Below are positions 56,834 to 64,000 of a stretch of DNA of 64,000 nt, in pieces. Origin of the DNA: Citrobacter rodentium NBRC 105723 = DSM 16636 (lineage in GTDB: Bacteria > Pseudomonadota > Gammaproteobacteria > Enterobacterales > Enterobacteriaceae). The translations under genes and the position numbers were made by a program. The stretch is taken from the NCBI RefSeq assembly GCF_021278985.1, contig NZ_CP082833.1, forward strand, positions 2,542,001-2,606,000, read 5' to 3'. Below the pieces are notes generated by a model that worked only from the letters and a program-made list of their open reading frames with translations, did no database searches and was not told where the DNA came from. The first letter of the stretch is position 1. The number at the start of each line of letters is the position of its first letter.

Positions 56834-56866
56834 GAAAAAAACCGGGAGGCGACGAAGCGTCCCGGT
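56834..56866 (-). terminator. Rho-independent terminator after ppnN
   Basis: On the minus strand: stem ACCGGGA / TCCCGGT with an intervening CGCTTCGTCGCC loop region, followed by seven T residues. Confidence 0.85.
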
Positions 56867-56887
56867 TTGCTCTGGAGGAGGGATGCG

Positions 56888-58252
56888 TCAGGCGCAGATT
56901 TCGTAACAGGGAATGTACGCCGTGCCCGGCAGTTTCATGCGGTGCTGCGCCACGAAACCTTGCAGGAGATCGTCCATCCGTCGCATCATTGCCTTATCGC
57001 CGTGGATTTTATAAGGCCCGAACTGCTCAATGGCGCGAATACCCACTTCCTTCACGTTACCGGCGACGATACCGGAGAACGCGCGGCGCAGGTCTGCCGC
57101 CAGCACTTCAACCGGCTGGTCAGGGTAGAGCTTCAGGTTGGCCATGTTTTCATGGGACGGCTCAAACGGCAGTTGCAGATCCGGCGCAATGCGAATCGAC
57201 CAGTTGAAGCTGTAGGCATCGCCGGTATCGCGGCGATTCTCTTTCACCAGCGGCATCGCTTTTTTCATCAGGCGCGCCACTTCCGCCGCGTCATCAATAA
57301 TGATGCGGTAGTGATTTCGCGCCGCGTCGCCCAGCGTATGGACGATAAATTCATCCAGTACGCGGAAGTAATCGGCGCTCTCCTGCGGGCCGGTGAGGAT
57401 CAGCGGCAGCACCTGATTTTTGTTGGCCGGATTCATCAGGATCCCCAGCAAATACAGCAGCTCCTCCGCCGTTCCTACGCCGCCGGGGAAGATGATGATG
57501 CCGTGGGCGATACGCACAAACGCTTCCAGACGTTTTTCAATGTCCGGCATGATGATCAATTCGTTAACCAGCGGGTTAGGCGGCTCGGCGGCGATGATCG
57601 ACGGTTCGGTCATGCCGATAAAACGGCTGTCTTTGTAACGCTGCTGGGCGTGACCTACCGCCGCACCCTTCATCGGCGCTTCCATTGCGCCAGGCCCGCA
57701 GCCGGTGCAGATATTCAGCTCGCGCAGACCTAACTGCGTACCGACGCGGCGGGCGTACAGATACTCGGTTTCATTAATTGAGTGACCGCCCCAGCAGACG
57801 ACCATATTCGGCGCTTCGCCCACGTGCAGCGCCCGGGCGTTGCGCAGAATGGAGAACACCAGGTTAGTGATATGCACCGAACTTTCGAGATTCAGATGCT
57901 GAAAACGTCCGGCGTTATGGATCTGACCGTTAACAAACAGGATGTCGCGCAGCACGGCGAACAGGTTCGCCTGTAGCGCGCGGATAATGCGGCCATCGAC
58001 AAAAGCGTCTTCCGGCGGATTGATCAGTTCCAGCTTCACGCCGCGTTCGCGGCGCAGCACGTTGATATCGAAACTTTCGAAGCGGGACAGCAGCTCTTTG
58101 CTGTTGTCAGTCAGACTGCCGGAGTTTAAAACGGCAAGCGAGCAGTTACGAAACAGTTGATACAGATCGCTGCTGGCCGTGCGTTTAAGCATATCGACTT
58201 CCAGCTGCGACAGCATGTCCATTGAGCCAAGCGGGCTAATATGTGTAATCAA
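56888..58252 (-). CDS. ppnN: PpnN, pyrimidine/purine nucleotide 5'-monophosphate nucleosidase
   Basis: PpnN (YgdH) cuts nucleotide monophosphates to base and ribose-5-phosphate and is stimulated by (p)ppGpp. The 454-residue protein has an N-terminal domain, a central LOG-like Rossmann domain with the motif GIIIFPGGVGTAEELLYLLG near residue 248, and a C-terminal DUF3412 region. The catalytic Glu is within GTAEE. It is intact and terminated by its own hairpin. Confidence 0.95.
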   Translation of the reverse strand: MITHISPLGSMDMLSQLEVDMLKRTASSDLYQLFRNCSLAVLNSGSLTDNSKELLSRFESFDINVLRRERGVKLELINPPEDAFVDGRIIRALQANLFAVLRDILFVNGQIHNAGRFQHLNLESSVHITNLVFSILRNARALHVGEAPNMVVCWGGHSINETEYLYARRVGTQLGLRELNICTGCGPGAMEAPMKGAAVGHAQQRYKDSRFIGMTEPSIIAAEPPNPLVNELIIMPDIEKRLEAFVRIAHGIIIFPGGVGTAEELLYLLGILMNPANKNQVLPLILTGPQESADYFRVLDEFIVHTLGDAARNHYRIIIDDAAEVARLMKKAMPLVKENRRDTGDAYSFNWSIRIAPDLQLPFEPSHENMANLKLYPDQPVEVLAADLRRAFSGIVAGNVKEVGIRAIEQFGPYKIHGDKAMMRRMDDLLQGFVAQHRMKLPGTAYIPCYEICA

Positions 58253-58364
58253 GTAAACTCCTTATGGGACGCAAAACCGTCATTCCTGCTGATTACAATA
58301 GCCCCGGCTTATGGCCTTTCACAACCCGGGATGCGCAACCGGACACGCAAAATAGCGAAATAAT

Positions 58365-59213
58365 TTACTGACGAACCAGTCTGCCGATGGCGGGAACGAA
58401 TTCGGTGTTGCTACGCCACGGGTTAATATCCAGCCCGCCGCGACGGGTGTAACGCGCATACACGCTCAGTTTTTCCGGCTGGCAGAAGCGGAGCAGGTCA
58501 TTAAAAATGCGCTCCACGCACTGCTCATGGAACTCGTTATGGTGACGGAAGGAGACCAGATAGCGGAGTAGCTTCTCGCGATCGATTTTGCGTCCGCGAT
58601 ACTGGATTTGTATCGATCCCCAGTCCGGCTGATGGGTGATCAGACAGTTGGATTTCAGCAGATGGCTGACCAGCGTCTCTTCCACCGCTTTTTCTCCGCT
58701 GACCGCATCGTGCAGATAATCGGTCGTGAACTGATAGTTATCGATGCTGATATCCTGATCGTCGATGCAGGTGCCGTGGAAATGGGCGATTGGCTGGCCT
58801 TCCAGCTCGTCAAGGCGGAACAGCGATACCTTCACCTGACCCTGCGCGCAGGCGCTGAGATCGCGCTCCAGCGTCTGGCGTACCGTTTCCCGGTCGGCAA
58901 ACCGCGTCTGGTTAAAGCTGTTGAGATAGAGCTTGAAGCTTTTGGATTCAATCAGGTTGACGCTGGCGTAATCCAGCTCCACATGTCCCACCGCCACCTG
59001 CGGCAGCCCGTTGGCATTCAGCCACGACAGCTCGTACAGCGTCCAGATATCGGCGCCGTGAAATGGCAGCGTGTCGGCGTGAAGACCGAGCGGATCGCGA
59101 TTGAGGCTGCGGGGGACGCTCTGCAACAGGCTGGCGTCGTAATTATCCCGGTAATCGGTTGATTTTCCGAGCGTCAGGCCCTCAAGCGCCTGATGGTTTT
59201 CGTAAGAAGACAT
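58365..59213 (-). CDS. queF: QueF, NADPH-dependent 7-cyano-7-deazaguanine reductase
   Basis: QueF reduces the nitrile of preQ0 to the amine of preQ1 in queuosine synthesis. This is the long, two-domain form (282 residues, as in E. coli). The catalytic Cys is in LLKSNCLITHQPDWGSIQI near residue 190 with the conserved Asp seven residues on. The QueF motif ESKSFKLYLNSFN lies near residue 89. It is divergent from syd. Confidence 0.96.
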   Translation of the reverse strand: MSSYENHQALEGLTLGKSTDYRDNYDASLLQSVPRSLNRDPLGLHADTLPFHGADIWTLYELSWLNANGLPQVAVGHVELDYASVNLIESKSFKLYLNSFNQTRFADRETVRQTLERDLSACAQGQVKVSLFRLDELEGQPIAHFHGTCIDDQDISIDNYQFTTDYLHDAVSGEKAVEETLVSHLLKSNCLITHQPDWGSIQIQYRGRKIDREKLLRYLVSFRHHNEFHEQCVERIFNDLLRFCQPEKLSVYARYTRRGGLDINPWRSNTEFVPAIGRLVRQ

Positions 59214-59281
59214 GTTTCACCGTCATAAACCAGATACACTAACGGCTAAGTGTATCCTGGCTTTTATGATGAGAGAAACCG

Positions 59282-59827
59282 GTGGACGAACAGACTGCAT
59301 TGGCCCTGAAGGCTTTTACGACCCGTTATTGCGACGCCTGGCATGAAAAACACCACAGCTGGCCGTTGAGTGAAGCGCTGTATGGCGTACCTTCGCCGTG
59401 CATTATTTCCACCACAAGCGATGCCGTTTACTGGCAGCCGCAGCCCTTCGTCGGGGAGCAGAGCGTAAACGCGGTTGAACGCGCCTTTGATATTGTGGTA
59501 CAACCTGCGATTCATTCGTTTTATACCACGCAGTTCGCCGGGGATATGCCCGCGCAGTTTGCCGGAGAGACGCTCTGTCTGCTGCAAACCTGGAGTGAGG
59601 ATGATTTCCGTAGGGTTCAGGAGAATCTGATTGGACATCTGGTGACGCAGAAGCGCCTGAAGCTGTCGCCGACCCTGTTTATCGCCACGCTCGAAAATGA
59701 ACTTGACGTTATTTCGGTGTGTAATTTGTCTGGTGAAGTGGTCAAAGAGAGGCTGGGAACGCGTAATCGTACCGTTCTGGCCCCCTCCCTTGCGGAATTC
59801 CTCACTGAACTTAAGCCTCTTCTGTAA
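59282..59827 (+). CDS. syd: Syd, SecY-interacting protein (GTG start)
   Basis: A 181-residue peripheral membrane protein that binds SecY and displaces or checks faulty translocons. It begins MDEQTALALKAFTTRYCDAWHE from GTG 59282, like E. coli Syd. The acidic surface and the conserved LQTWSEDDFRRVQENLIGHLV segment near residue 102 are present. csrB follows on the same strand, as in E. coli. Confidence 0.95.
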   Translation: MDEQTALALKAFTTRYCDAWHEKHHSWPLSEALYGVPSPCIISTTSDAVYWQPQPFVGEQSVNAVERAFDIVVQPAIHSFYTTQFAGDMPAQFAGETLCLLQTWSEDDFRRVQENLIGHLVTQKRLKLSPTLFIATLENELDVISVCNLSGEVVKERLGTRNRTVLAPSLAEFLTELKPLL

Positions 59828-59846
59828 TCCGCAAATCCCGCCATTC

Positions 59847-59864
59847 TGTGAGAGATCTCTTACA
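59847..59864. promoter_or_regulatory. UvrY (BarA-UvrY/SirA) binding palindrome upstream of csrB
   Basis: TGTGAGAGATCTCTTACA differs by one base from the 18-bp UvrY/SirA consensus TGTAAGAGATCTCTTACA. It lies about 190 bp upstream of the csrB start. A half site (TGTAAGAGATC) follows at 59870, and two further TGTAAG motifs are at 59993 and 60005. This supports activation of csrB by the BarA-UvrY two-component system. Confidence 0.85.
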
Positions 59865-60037
59865 AGCCCTGTAAGAGATCGCCGGGAGATCAGTAAAGAC
59901 TTAGTGCGTTAATAATTATCATTATTCTAATAAATCATGCAGTTAATCATTTCATCCTGACTTTCATATGAAATTTTTCTTAAGGAATTGTCTGTAAGCA
60001 CCTTGTAAGACAACGTAAAAAAGGCGATTCTGTCTAC

Positions 60038-60405
60038 GTCGACGGGGAGTCGCACAAAAGAAACGAACATCAGGATGATGGCGTTTCTACAGGACGCACC
60101 GGGAAGGTGTTACAAGGAAAGGCTTCAGGATGAAGCACAAGGACCACGCAGGAACGCGTTAAAGGACACCTCCAGGAAGGAGAACGAGAGCCGGTCAGGA
60201 TGGTCGGTGGGTCAGGAAGGCCAGGACGCTTCAGGATGAAGTATTCACATCGGGATGATGTGAGCAGGATGCAAACGTTCAGGATGAGCAACGGGTCGCA
60301 AGGCCGCTGGAAAAGTTGTCAAGGATGAGCAGGGAGCACCAAAAGTAGCCGGAATGCTGCGAAACGAACCGGGAGCACTGTTTTTACAGTGCTCCCTTTT
60401 TTTAT
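60038..60405 (+). ncRNA. csrB: CsrB small RNA
   Basis: A ~368-nt RNA starting GTCGACGGGGAGTCGCAC and ending in the terminator GGGAGCACTG-TTTTT-CAGTGCTCCC plus T residues. It holds more than a dozen GGA motifs (CAGGATG, AAGGAC, CAGGAA), many in hairpin loops. These bind and sequester the translation regulator CsrA. Place, length and ends match E. coli csrB (369 nt). No gene is coded in it. The neighbour yqcC seen in E. coli is missing because an IS66-type element begins 48 bp further on. Confidence 0.95.
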
Positions 60406-60482
60406 TGCTTTTGCGGCCAGCTGCCTATTACTCCCCGAATCGCCGTACTTGCGTAAGCGGCTCGCCAGAACCGTATTGATAT

Positions 60483-62054
60483 TTACTGAGAGCTCAGATC
60501 AACTTTCCAGGGCAACAGATCGCGTACCCGATTTGCCGGCCAGTCCTGGATATGCTCAATGACGTAACGCAGCCATTTTTCTGGCTCCACATTGTTCAGA
60601 CGGCATGTGCCGATCAGCGAGTACAACACCGCCGCATGTTCGCCACCGCTGTCAGAACCCGCGAACAGCCAGTTTTTCCGGCCTACGGCCACTCCCCTTA
60701 AGGCGTTCTCTGCGATGTTGTTGTCGATTTCCACCCAGCCATTACTGCAGTACACGTTCAGGCTATCCCACTGTTTCAGCAGGTATGCGAACGCTTTTGC
60801 CGTATCCGAGTGACGCGACAGTGTTTTCATCTGAGTCTGTATCCAGTCATACAGTGACTGCATCAGTGACGCAGCTCTGGCTTTTCTTGCCGCCAGACGC
60901 TGTTCTGCTGAACATCCCCGGACTTCTGCTTCGATGGCATACAGTTCACCGATACGCTGCAGGGCTTCCGTGGTGATATCGGTTGGCGCTCTTGCATGCA
61001 CATCGTGGATTTTTCTCCGGGCATGGGCCATACACGCGGCTTCCGTTATTCTGCCGGATTCGTATAACGCCCGGTAGCCACCGTAAGCATCGGCCTGAAG
61101 CACTCCGCTGTAACCGGACAGGTGATTCTGTGGATGTATGCCTTTCCGGTCCGGGCTGTACGCGAACCAGACCGCCGGGGGCATCTGTGAACCGGCGTTA
61201 CGGTCATCACGGACGTAGACCCACAGCCGGGCTGTCCGGGTTTTACCGCTGCCCGGCTCCTGGACCGGGACGGGGATATCATCAGCATGGACTTTACCGG
61301 GCATCAGCACATACTGGCGCAGGACGTCATACAGCGGCTCCAGCAGTTCAGCAACAGCACCTGTCCAGCGCCCCAGTGTGGCACGGCTCAGCTCCACTCC
61401 CTGACGACGGTATATTTCTGACTGGCGGTATAACGGCAGATGGTCTGCATATTTCCCGGTGACAACATGGGCCAGAAGCCCCGCTCCGGCATAACTGCGT
61501 GCAATGGGTTTTGAAGGTACTGGTGCCTGCACGATATGGTCGCACCGGCAACAGGCCAGTTTCGGACGTTGTGTTTCGATAACCTTAAAGGCGCTGCTGA
61601 TAAGCTCCAGTTGCTCTGACACATCACATCCCAGAGAACTGAGTTCACCACCACAGGCAGGACAGCATTCCTCTTCCGGCCGGATAACCCGGGTTTCACG
61701 GGGAAGTGAGGCCGGTAACGGTTTACGGGCTGAAGACTGGCGCAGGGCGGATGGCAGTGCCGGGTCATATTGCTCACCCAGCGTTTCAGCCATTTCTTCC
61801 TGAAGTGCGCTGATTCTCTCCTGTGCATCCTGTATCTGCCGTTCGGTTTTTGCGCGAAGTTTTTCTGAGCTTTTACCGAACTGCATACGTTGCAGTTTCG
61901 CAACCAGCGCCTTCAGCCGGTTGATTTCGGAAGCATAAGCCGCCACCCGCTGTGAGAGCAGGCGGTTGTATTCGGCCATCTGGCGGATGGTGTCCTGTTG
62001 CGTCTGCAACAGTGCCCGCAGGCGGGCGTTCTCATGAGCAAGTGAGGTGTCCAT
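60483..62054 (-). CDS. tnpC: IS66 transposase TnpC
   Basis: A 523-residue IS66 transposase. The N-terminal leucine-rich segment (about 1-85) is followed by a zinc-finger-like CCPACGGEL near residue 127 and CCRCDH near 168. The DDE domain includes VHADDIPVPV, LQADAYGGYRALYE and the C-terminal WVEIDNNIAENALRGVAVGRKNWLFAGS (Glu). It is intact. Confidence 0.93.
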   Translation of the reverse strand: MDTSLAHENARLRALLQTQQDTIRQMAEYNRLLSQRVAAYASEINRLKALVAKLQRMQFGKSSEKLRAKTERQIQDAQERISALQEEMAETLGEQYDPALPSALRQSSARKPLPASLPRETRVIRPEEECCPACGGELSSLGCDVSEQLELISSAFKVIETQRPKLACCRCDHIVQAPVPSKPIARSYAGAGLLAHVVTGKYADHLPLYRQSEIYRRQGVELSRATLGRWTGAVAELLEPLYDVLRQYVLMPGKVHADDIPVPVQEPGSGKTRTARLWVYVRDDRNAGSQMPPAVWFAYSPDRKGIHPQNHLSGYSGVLQADAYGGYRALYESGRITEAACMAHARRKIHDVHARAPTDITTEALQRIGELYAIEAEVRGCSAEQRLAARKARAASLMQSLYDWIQTQMKTLSRHSDTAKAFAYLLKQWDSLNVYCSNGWVEIDNNIAENALRGVAVGRKNWLFAGSDSGGEHAAVLYSLIGTCRLNNVEPEKWLRYVIEHIQDWPANRVRDLLPWKVDLSSQ

Positions 62055-62073
62055 ATCCTCACTTTACAACGGG

Positions 62074-62421
62074 TTATATGCGGATTCCAGCGCGTTCCGT
62101 TCGTTTCGGGTGCTTCCAGTTGATACCTTCAAGAAGCATGGATAACTGAGCCGGAGTAAGGTGCACCTTGCCGTCACGGGTGACTGGCCAGATGAAGCGG
62201 CCCCGCTCCAGGCGTTTGGTGAAGAGGCACAGTCCGTCACTGTCAGCCCACAACACTTTTATCTGGTCACCCCGGCGTCCGCGGAAGATGAACAGGTGTC
62301 CGGAGAACGGGTCATCCTTCAGGACGTTCTGAACTTTTGATGCCAGGCCGTTAAAGCCATTTCGCATATCGGTGATACCTGCAACCAGCCAGATACGCGA
62401 ACCTGCAGGGAGAGATATCAT
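62074..62421 (-). CDS. tnpB: IS66 accessory protein TnpB
   Basis: A 115-residue IS66 Orf2 protein with the family core WLVAGITDMRNGFNGLASKVQ and GRRGDQIKVLWADSDGLCLFTKRLERGRF. It is required for transposition in IS66 relatives although its biochemical role is unclear. It overlaps tnpA by one base, indicating coupled translation. Confidence 0.93.
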   Translation of the reverse strand: MISLPAGSRIWLVAGITDMRNGFNGLASKVQNVLKDDPFSGHLFIFRGRRGDQIKVLWADSDGLCLFTKRLERGRFIWPVTRDGKVHLTPAQLSMLLEGINWKHPKRTERAGIRI

Positions 62422-63098
62422 CAGTGGCTGCTCCCTTTTATTTCGCGGATAAGTGTCTGTAATAACGCCGGCGTCAGTTTACCTTTAAGCCTGAGAGTTC
62501 CGGCCGGCAGAACCAGCTCACAACACAGACTGTCGGACGGTGTATTTATCTGCTCTGGTTCCTGTGCGGGGGCCGGGATTTTATTATCCGGCTCCGGCGT
62601 TAACGTCACGGGAAGCAGTGCCGGCATATTTTTTCCGGAAGGCAGCAGGCCACCTTTCCGGTATTGATGGCGCCAGTTGAAGAGCAGGTTATCGTTGATT
62701 CCGTTTTCCCGGGCGATCTGCGCCACACAGGCTCCGGGCTGCAGTGACTGCTCCACTAAGGCGATTTTAAACTCATAAGGGAAGTTGGGCCGCCGGGGAC
62801 GTTTTTTTACCACGGGGGTTTCGGATATAACGGTGCTTTCAGGACGTACGACTGGTACCGTGGAAAATTGTCCGTAAAGGCAGGCATCAAGTTCCTGCTC
62901 CGACATGCCTGCGGGCAAAGGCCACGAAAGGCCAGCTCTCCGAAAGCGCACGAACATACTACAAACTGTTGATTTTGGTACACCCAGGCGACGTCCGGCC
63001 ACAACCCGAGGTAAATGTTCTTCGAAGTGAAGGCGTAAAGCTTCAGTAATCCAGGTCCGGTATTCCATACGATAGTGTCCACTAAAAATGATGGACAT
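62421..63098 (-). CDS. tnpA: IS66 accessory protein TnpA
   Basis: A 225-residue IS66 TnpA. It has a helix-turn-helix-like part, RVVAGRRLGVPKSTVCSMFVRFRRAGLSWP near residue 35, then a second (FPYEFKIALVEQSLQPGACVAQIARENGINDNLLFNWRHQYR near 125) typical of IS3/IS66 OrfA proteins. The start is uncertain: ATG 63098 (MSIIFSG) or ATG 63068 (MEYRTWITEAL), neither with a strong ribosome site. Confidence 0.88.
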   Translation of the reverse strand: MSIIFSGHYRMEYRTWITEALRLHFEEHLPRVVAGRRLGVPKSTVCSMFVRFRRAGLSWPLPAGMSEQELDACLYGQFSTVPVVRPESTVISETPVVKKRPRRPNFPYEFKIALVEQSLQPGACVAQIARENGINDNLLFNWRHQYRKGGLLPSGKNMPALLPVTLTPEPDNKIPAPAQEPEQINTPSDSLCCELVLPAGTLRLKGKLTPALLQTLIREIKGSSH

Positions 63099-63150
63099 TA
63101 TTTTTGTGGAGCCGGAGGAAACAGACCAGACGGTTTAAATGAGACGCTTA

Positions 63151-63366
63151 CCGGCCGTGCTCATCGCAGAAGATTTCCTCGCCGGCGGGGCCGGTGACAA
63201 CGGCGCTCTGCGGGCCGTCCACGGCGGGTTTAGGGAGCGGGGTGGGGCGCCATGTCCGGTCGGCGGGGATGACCTCCAGCTGGCTGGTGAGCGTGGTGCC
63301 TTCCCCCGGCTGCCGTGCTGCCCCGGCAGGTCGCCCGGCGCGCGATTGCCCTGGTGGTAAGTGCAC
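63151..63366 (-). pseudogene. Fragment of a T6SS VgrG spike gene
   Basis: Read on the minus strand, about 70 codons match the joint between the gp27-like and gp5-like parts of VgrG: GEGTTLTSQLEVIPADRTWRP, then PKPAVDGPQSAVVTGPAGEE and IFCDEHGR. The frame runs straight into the IS66 end, which replaces the remaining 3' part. Toward the 5' side the similarity fades near 63310 (the expected HxGNxPRALE segment seems out of frame), and the coding frame does not continue beyond 63366. It is a remnant, not a working gene. Confidence 0.8.
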
Positions 63367-63534
63367 CTCGTGATGATGGGCTGGTCCGAGTCTCTATTAA
63401 TGATATCGACTTGGCGGGATGGACCTCATAAAAGGAAAATGCCTAGTCAGTGAAACCGCTTTCAGCGAGCAGGGAGGAAATGGTCAGATCAGATGGTAAT
63501 ACACATCATTATATGCTTGCTACTTAATTTGGGT
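63367..63534. other. Short stretch between the VgrG remnant and the orphan frame
   Basis: This 168-bp stretch is intermediate in composition, with no gene or RNA recognised. It may hold decayed coding sequence. Confidence 0.4.
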
Positions 63535-64000
63535 TTAAAAGTCTTTATTGTATTCTCTTTTCATCATATCGGTAAATAGCTCCATTTGAGGTAATAAATC
63601 GTCATAATCATGATGATTGTATAAGGCTATTGCTTTATCATCTTCATCTTCATCTTCATCTTCATCTTCATCATAAAAGCCGGACAGAGAAATACCTAGC
63701 TTCATAAAAAAAATACTACCAACAAAAAAATATGGCTTATCATCTATTGTCATCATTTTTTTTATAATTTTATCTGGTTTACTATGAAATACATTAACTC
63801 CAGAAAACATTACATGATTCATTTTTTTTCCAAATCCAAAATGACAGAGTTCCTTATCTAAAGCTGTATACGTTATGTTTAAATGAGCACGCTCCTCCAC
63901 TAATTCATTATTTTCATTTACCCATACCTCCTCTGGGTCCCCCAACTCCATAGCAACCTGCTCAGGGGACATTCCGAATTTGACATTATTGATGCCAACT
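63535..64000 (-). CDS. Unrecognised AT-rich orphan protein, start outside window
   Basis: The frame is open from the window end to a stop at 63535. An internal ATG at 63972 gives 145 residues, but in-frame codons before it (GINNVKFG) fit better as part of the protein, so the true start probably lies beyond the window. The segment VKFGMSPEQVAMELGDPEEV resembles the opening of small single-domain proteins with a KFGM-type turn that often act as toxin immunity proteins. A run of alternating Asp and Glu (DEDEDEDEDEDD) near residue 103 of the 145 comes from a GATGAA hexanucleotide repeat. Base composition is far richer in A and T than the backbone. A role as immunity protein near a type VI effector is only a guess from the adjoining vgrG remnant. 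Confidence 0.6.
   Translation of the reverse strand, partial: VGINNVKFGMSPEQVAMELGDPEEVWVNENNELVEERAHLNITYTALDKELCHFGFGKKMNHVMFSGVNVFHSKPDKIIKKMMTIDDKPYFFVGSIFFMKLGISLSGFYDEDEDEDEDEDDKAIALYNHHDYDDLLPQMELFTDMMKREYNKDF

Larger units (their letters stand above)
60453..63150 (-). mobile_element. IS66-family insertion sequence, ~2.7 kb
   Basis: The ends are imperfect inverted repeats starting GTAAGCG: GTAAGCGGCTCGCCAGAACC at the left and, read inward from the right, GTAAGCGTCTCATTTAAACC. Inside are the three IS66 genes in standard order (tnpA, tnpB, tnpC). The size, 2698 bp, is typical; ISCro1 or IS679 relatives are plausible. The 8 bp outside the ends (GTACTTGC and CGGCCGTG) do not match, so no target duplication is visible, which suggests a deletion or rearrangement at one edge. 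Confidence 0.9.

Noticed and set aside
60070..60291. Minus-strand reading frame within csrB
   Set aside because: The region matches CsrB in ends, length and GGA-rich hairpins; the frame is chance.
63139..63360. Plus-strand frame over the IS66 end and the VgrG fragment
   Set aside because: Crosses the IS boundary, while the minus strand gives a clear VgrG match.

Overview
The window is chromosomal DNA of an enterobacterium close to Escherichia, Salmonella and Citrobacter. From lysR to syd and csrB the gene order follows the E. coli K-12 order around 61-64 min almost without a break: lysR-lysA-galR-omrB-omrA-aas-lplT-tas-ygdR-ygdQ-mutH-rppH-ptsP-lgt-thyA-ppdA-ppdB-ygdB-ppdC-recC-ptrA-recB-recD-argA-amiC-3x tRNA-fMet-mltA-tcdA-csdE-csdA-ygdI-gcvB-gcvA-ygdD-rlmM-fuc genes-xni-sdaB-sdaC-ppnN-queF-syd-csrB. 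The fucose locus differs from E. coli, and three types of insertion sequence (IS903/IS102-like, IS621-like, IS66) are present together with recent gene decay. This mix would suit Citrobacter, possibly C. rodentium. That assignment is inferred from gene content and recalled family knowledge, not from any search.

Layout. 1-9618: lysine synthesis and its regulator, the galactose repressor, the twin sRNAs OmrB and OmrA, the Aas/LplT lysophospholipid repair pair, and small envelope genes. 9681-17645: mismatch repair (mutH), a DnaA-box-rich region in the DARS2 position, RNA 5'-end processing (rppH), PTS-Ntr (ptsP), lipoprotein acylation (lgt), thyA and a minor-pilin gene set. 17661-29404: recC-ptrA-recB-recD. 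29426-39859: argA with ARG boxes, amiC, three initiator tRNAs, mltA, the Csd sulfur/tRNA-modification genes, GcvA/GcvB and rlmM.

39902-51160: the fucose region. fucI-fucK-fucU-fucR lie on the minus strand. Opposite them is an ABC sugar transporter set (ATPase, permease, binding protein), a LacI-type regulator and fucA. fucP and fucO are absent. The ATPase has a one-base frameshift and the permease is split by an IS903-like element with a perfect 9-bp target duplication, so this uptake system looks dead although the catabolic enzymes are intact. Two identical 16-bp palindromes 241 bp apart and a CRP-like site lie in the divergent promoter region.

51945-53642: a tandem 129-130-bp REP/BIME array contains a 1279-bp IS621-like IS110-family element. 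Its non-coding end still reads as a bridge RNA: guide segments match both the flanking REP target and the element's own ends. This is the most striking system in the window, although IS621 itself is known.

53643-60405: serine catabolism (sdaB, sdaC), ppnN, queF, syd and the CsrB sRNA with an upstream UvrY-type 18-bp palindrome. 60453-63150 is a complete IS66-type element without a matching target duplication. Beyond it the backbone stops: a VgrG remnant and an AT-rich orphan reading frame with an Asp/Glu hexanucleotide repeat suggest a type VI secretion-linked accessory region continuing past the window.
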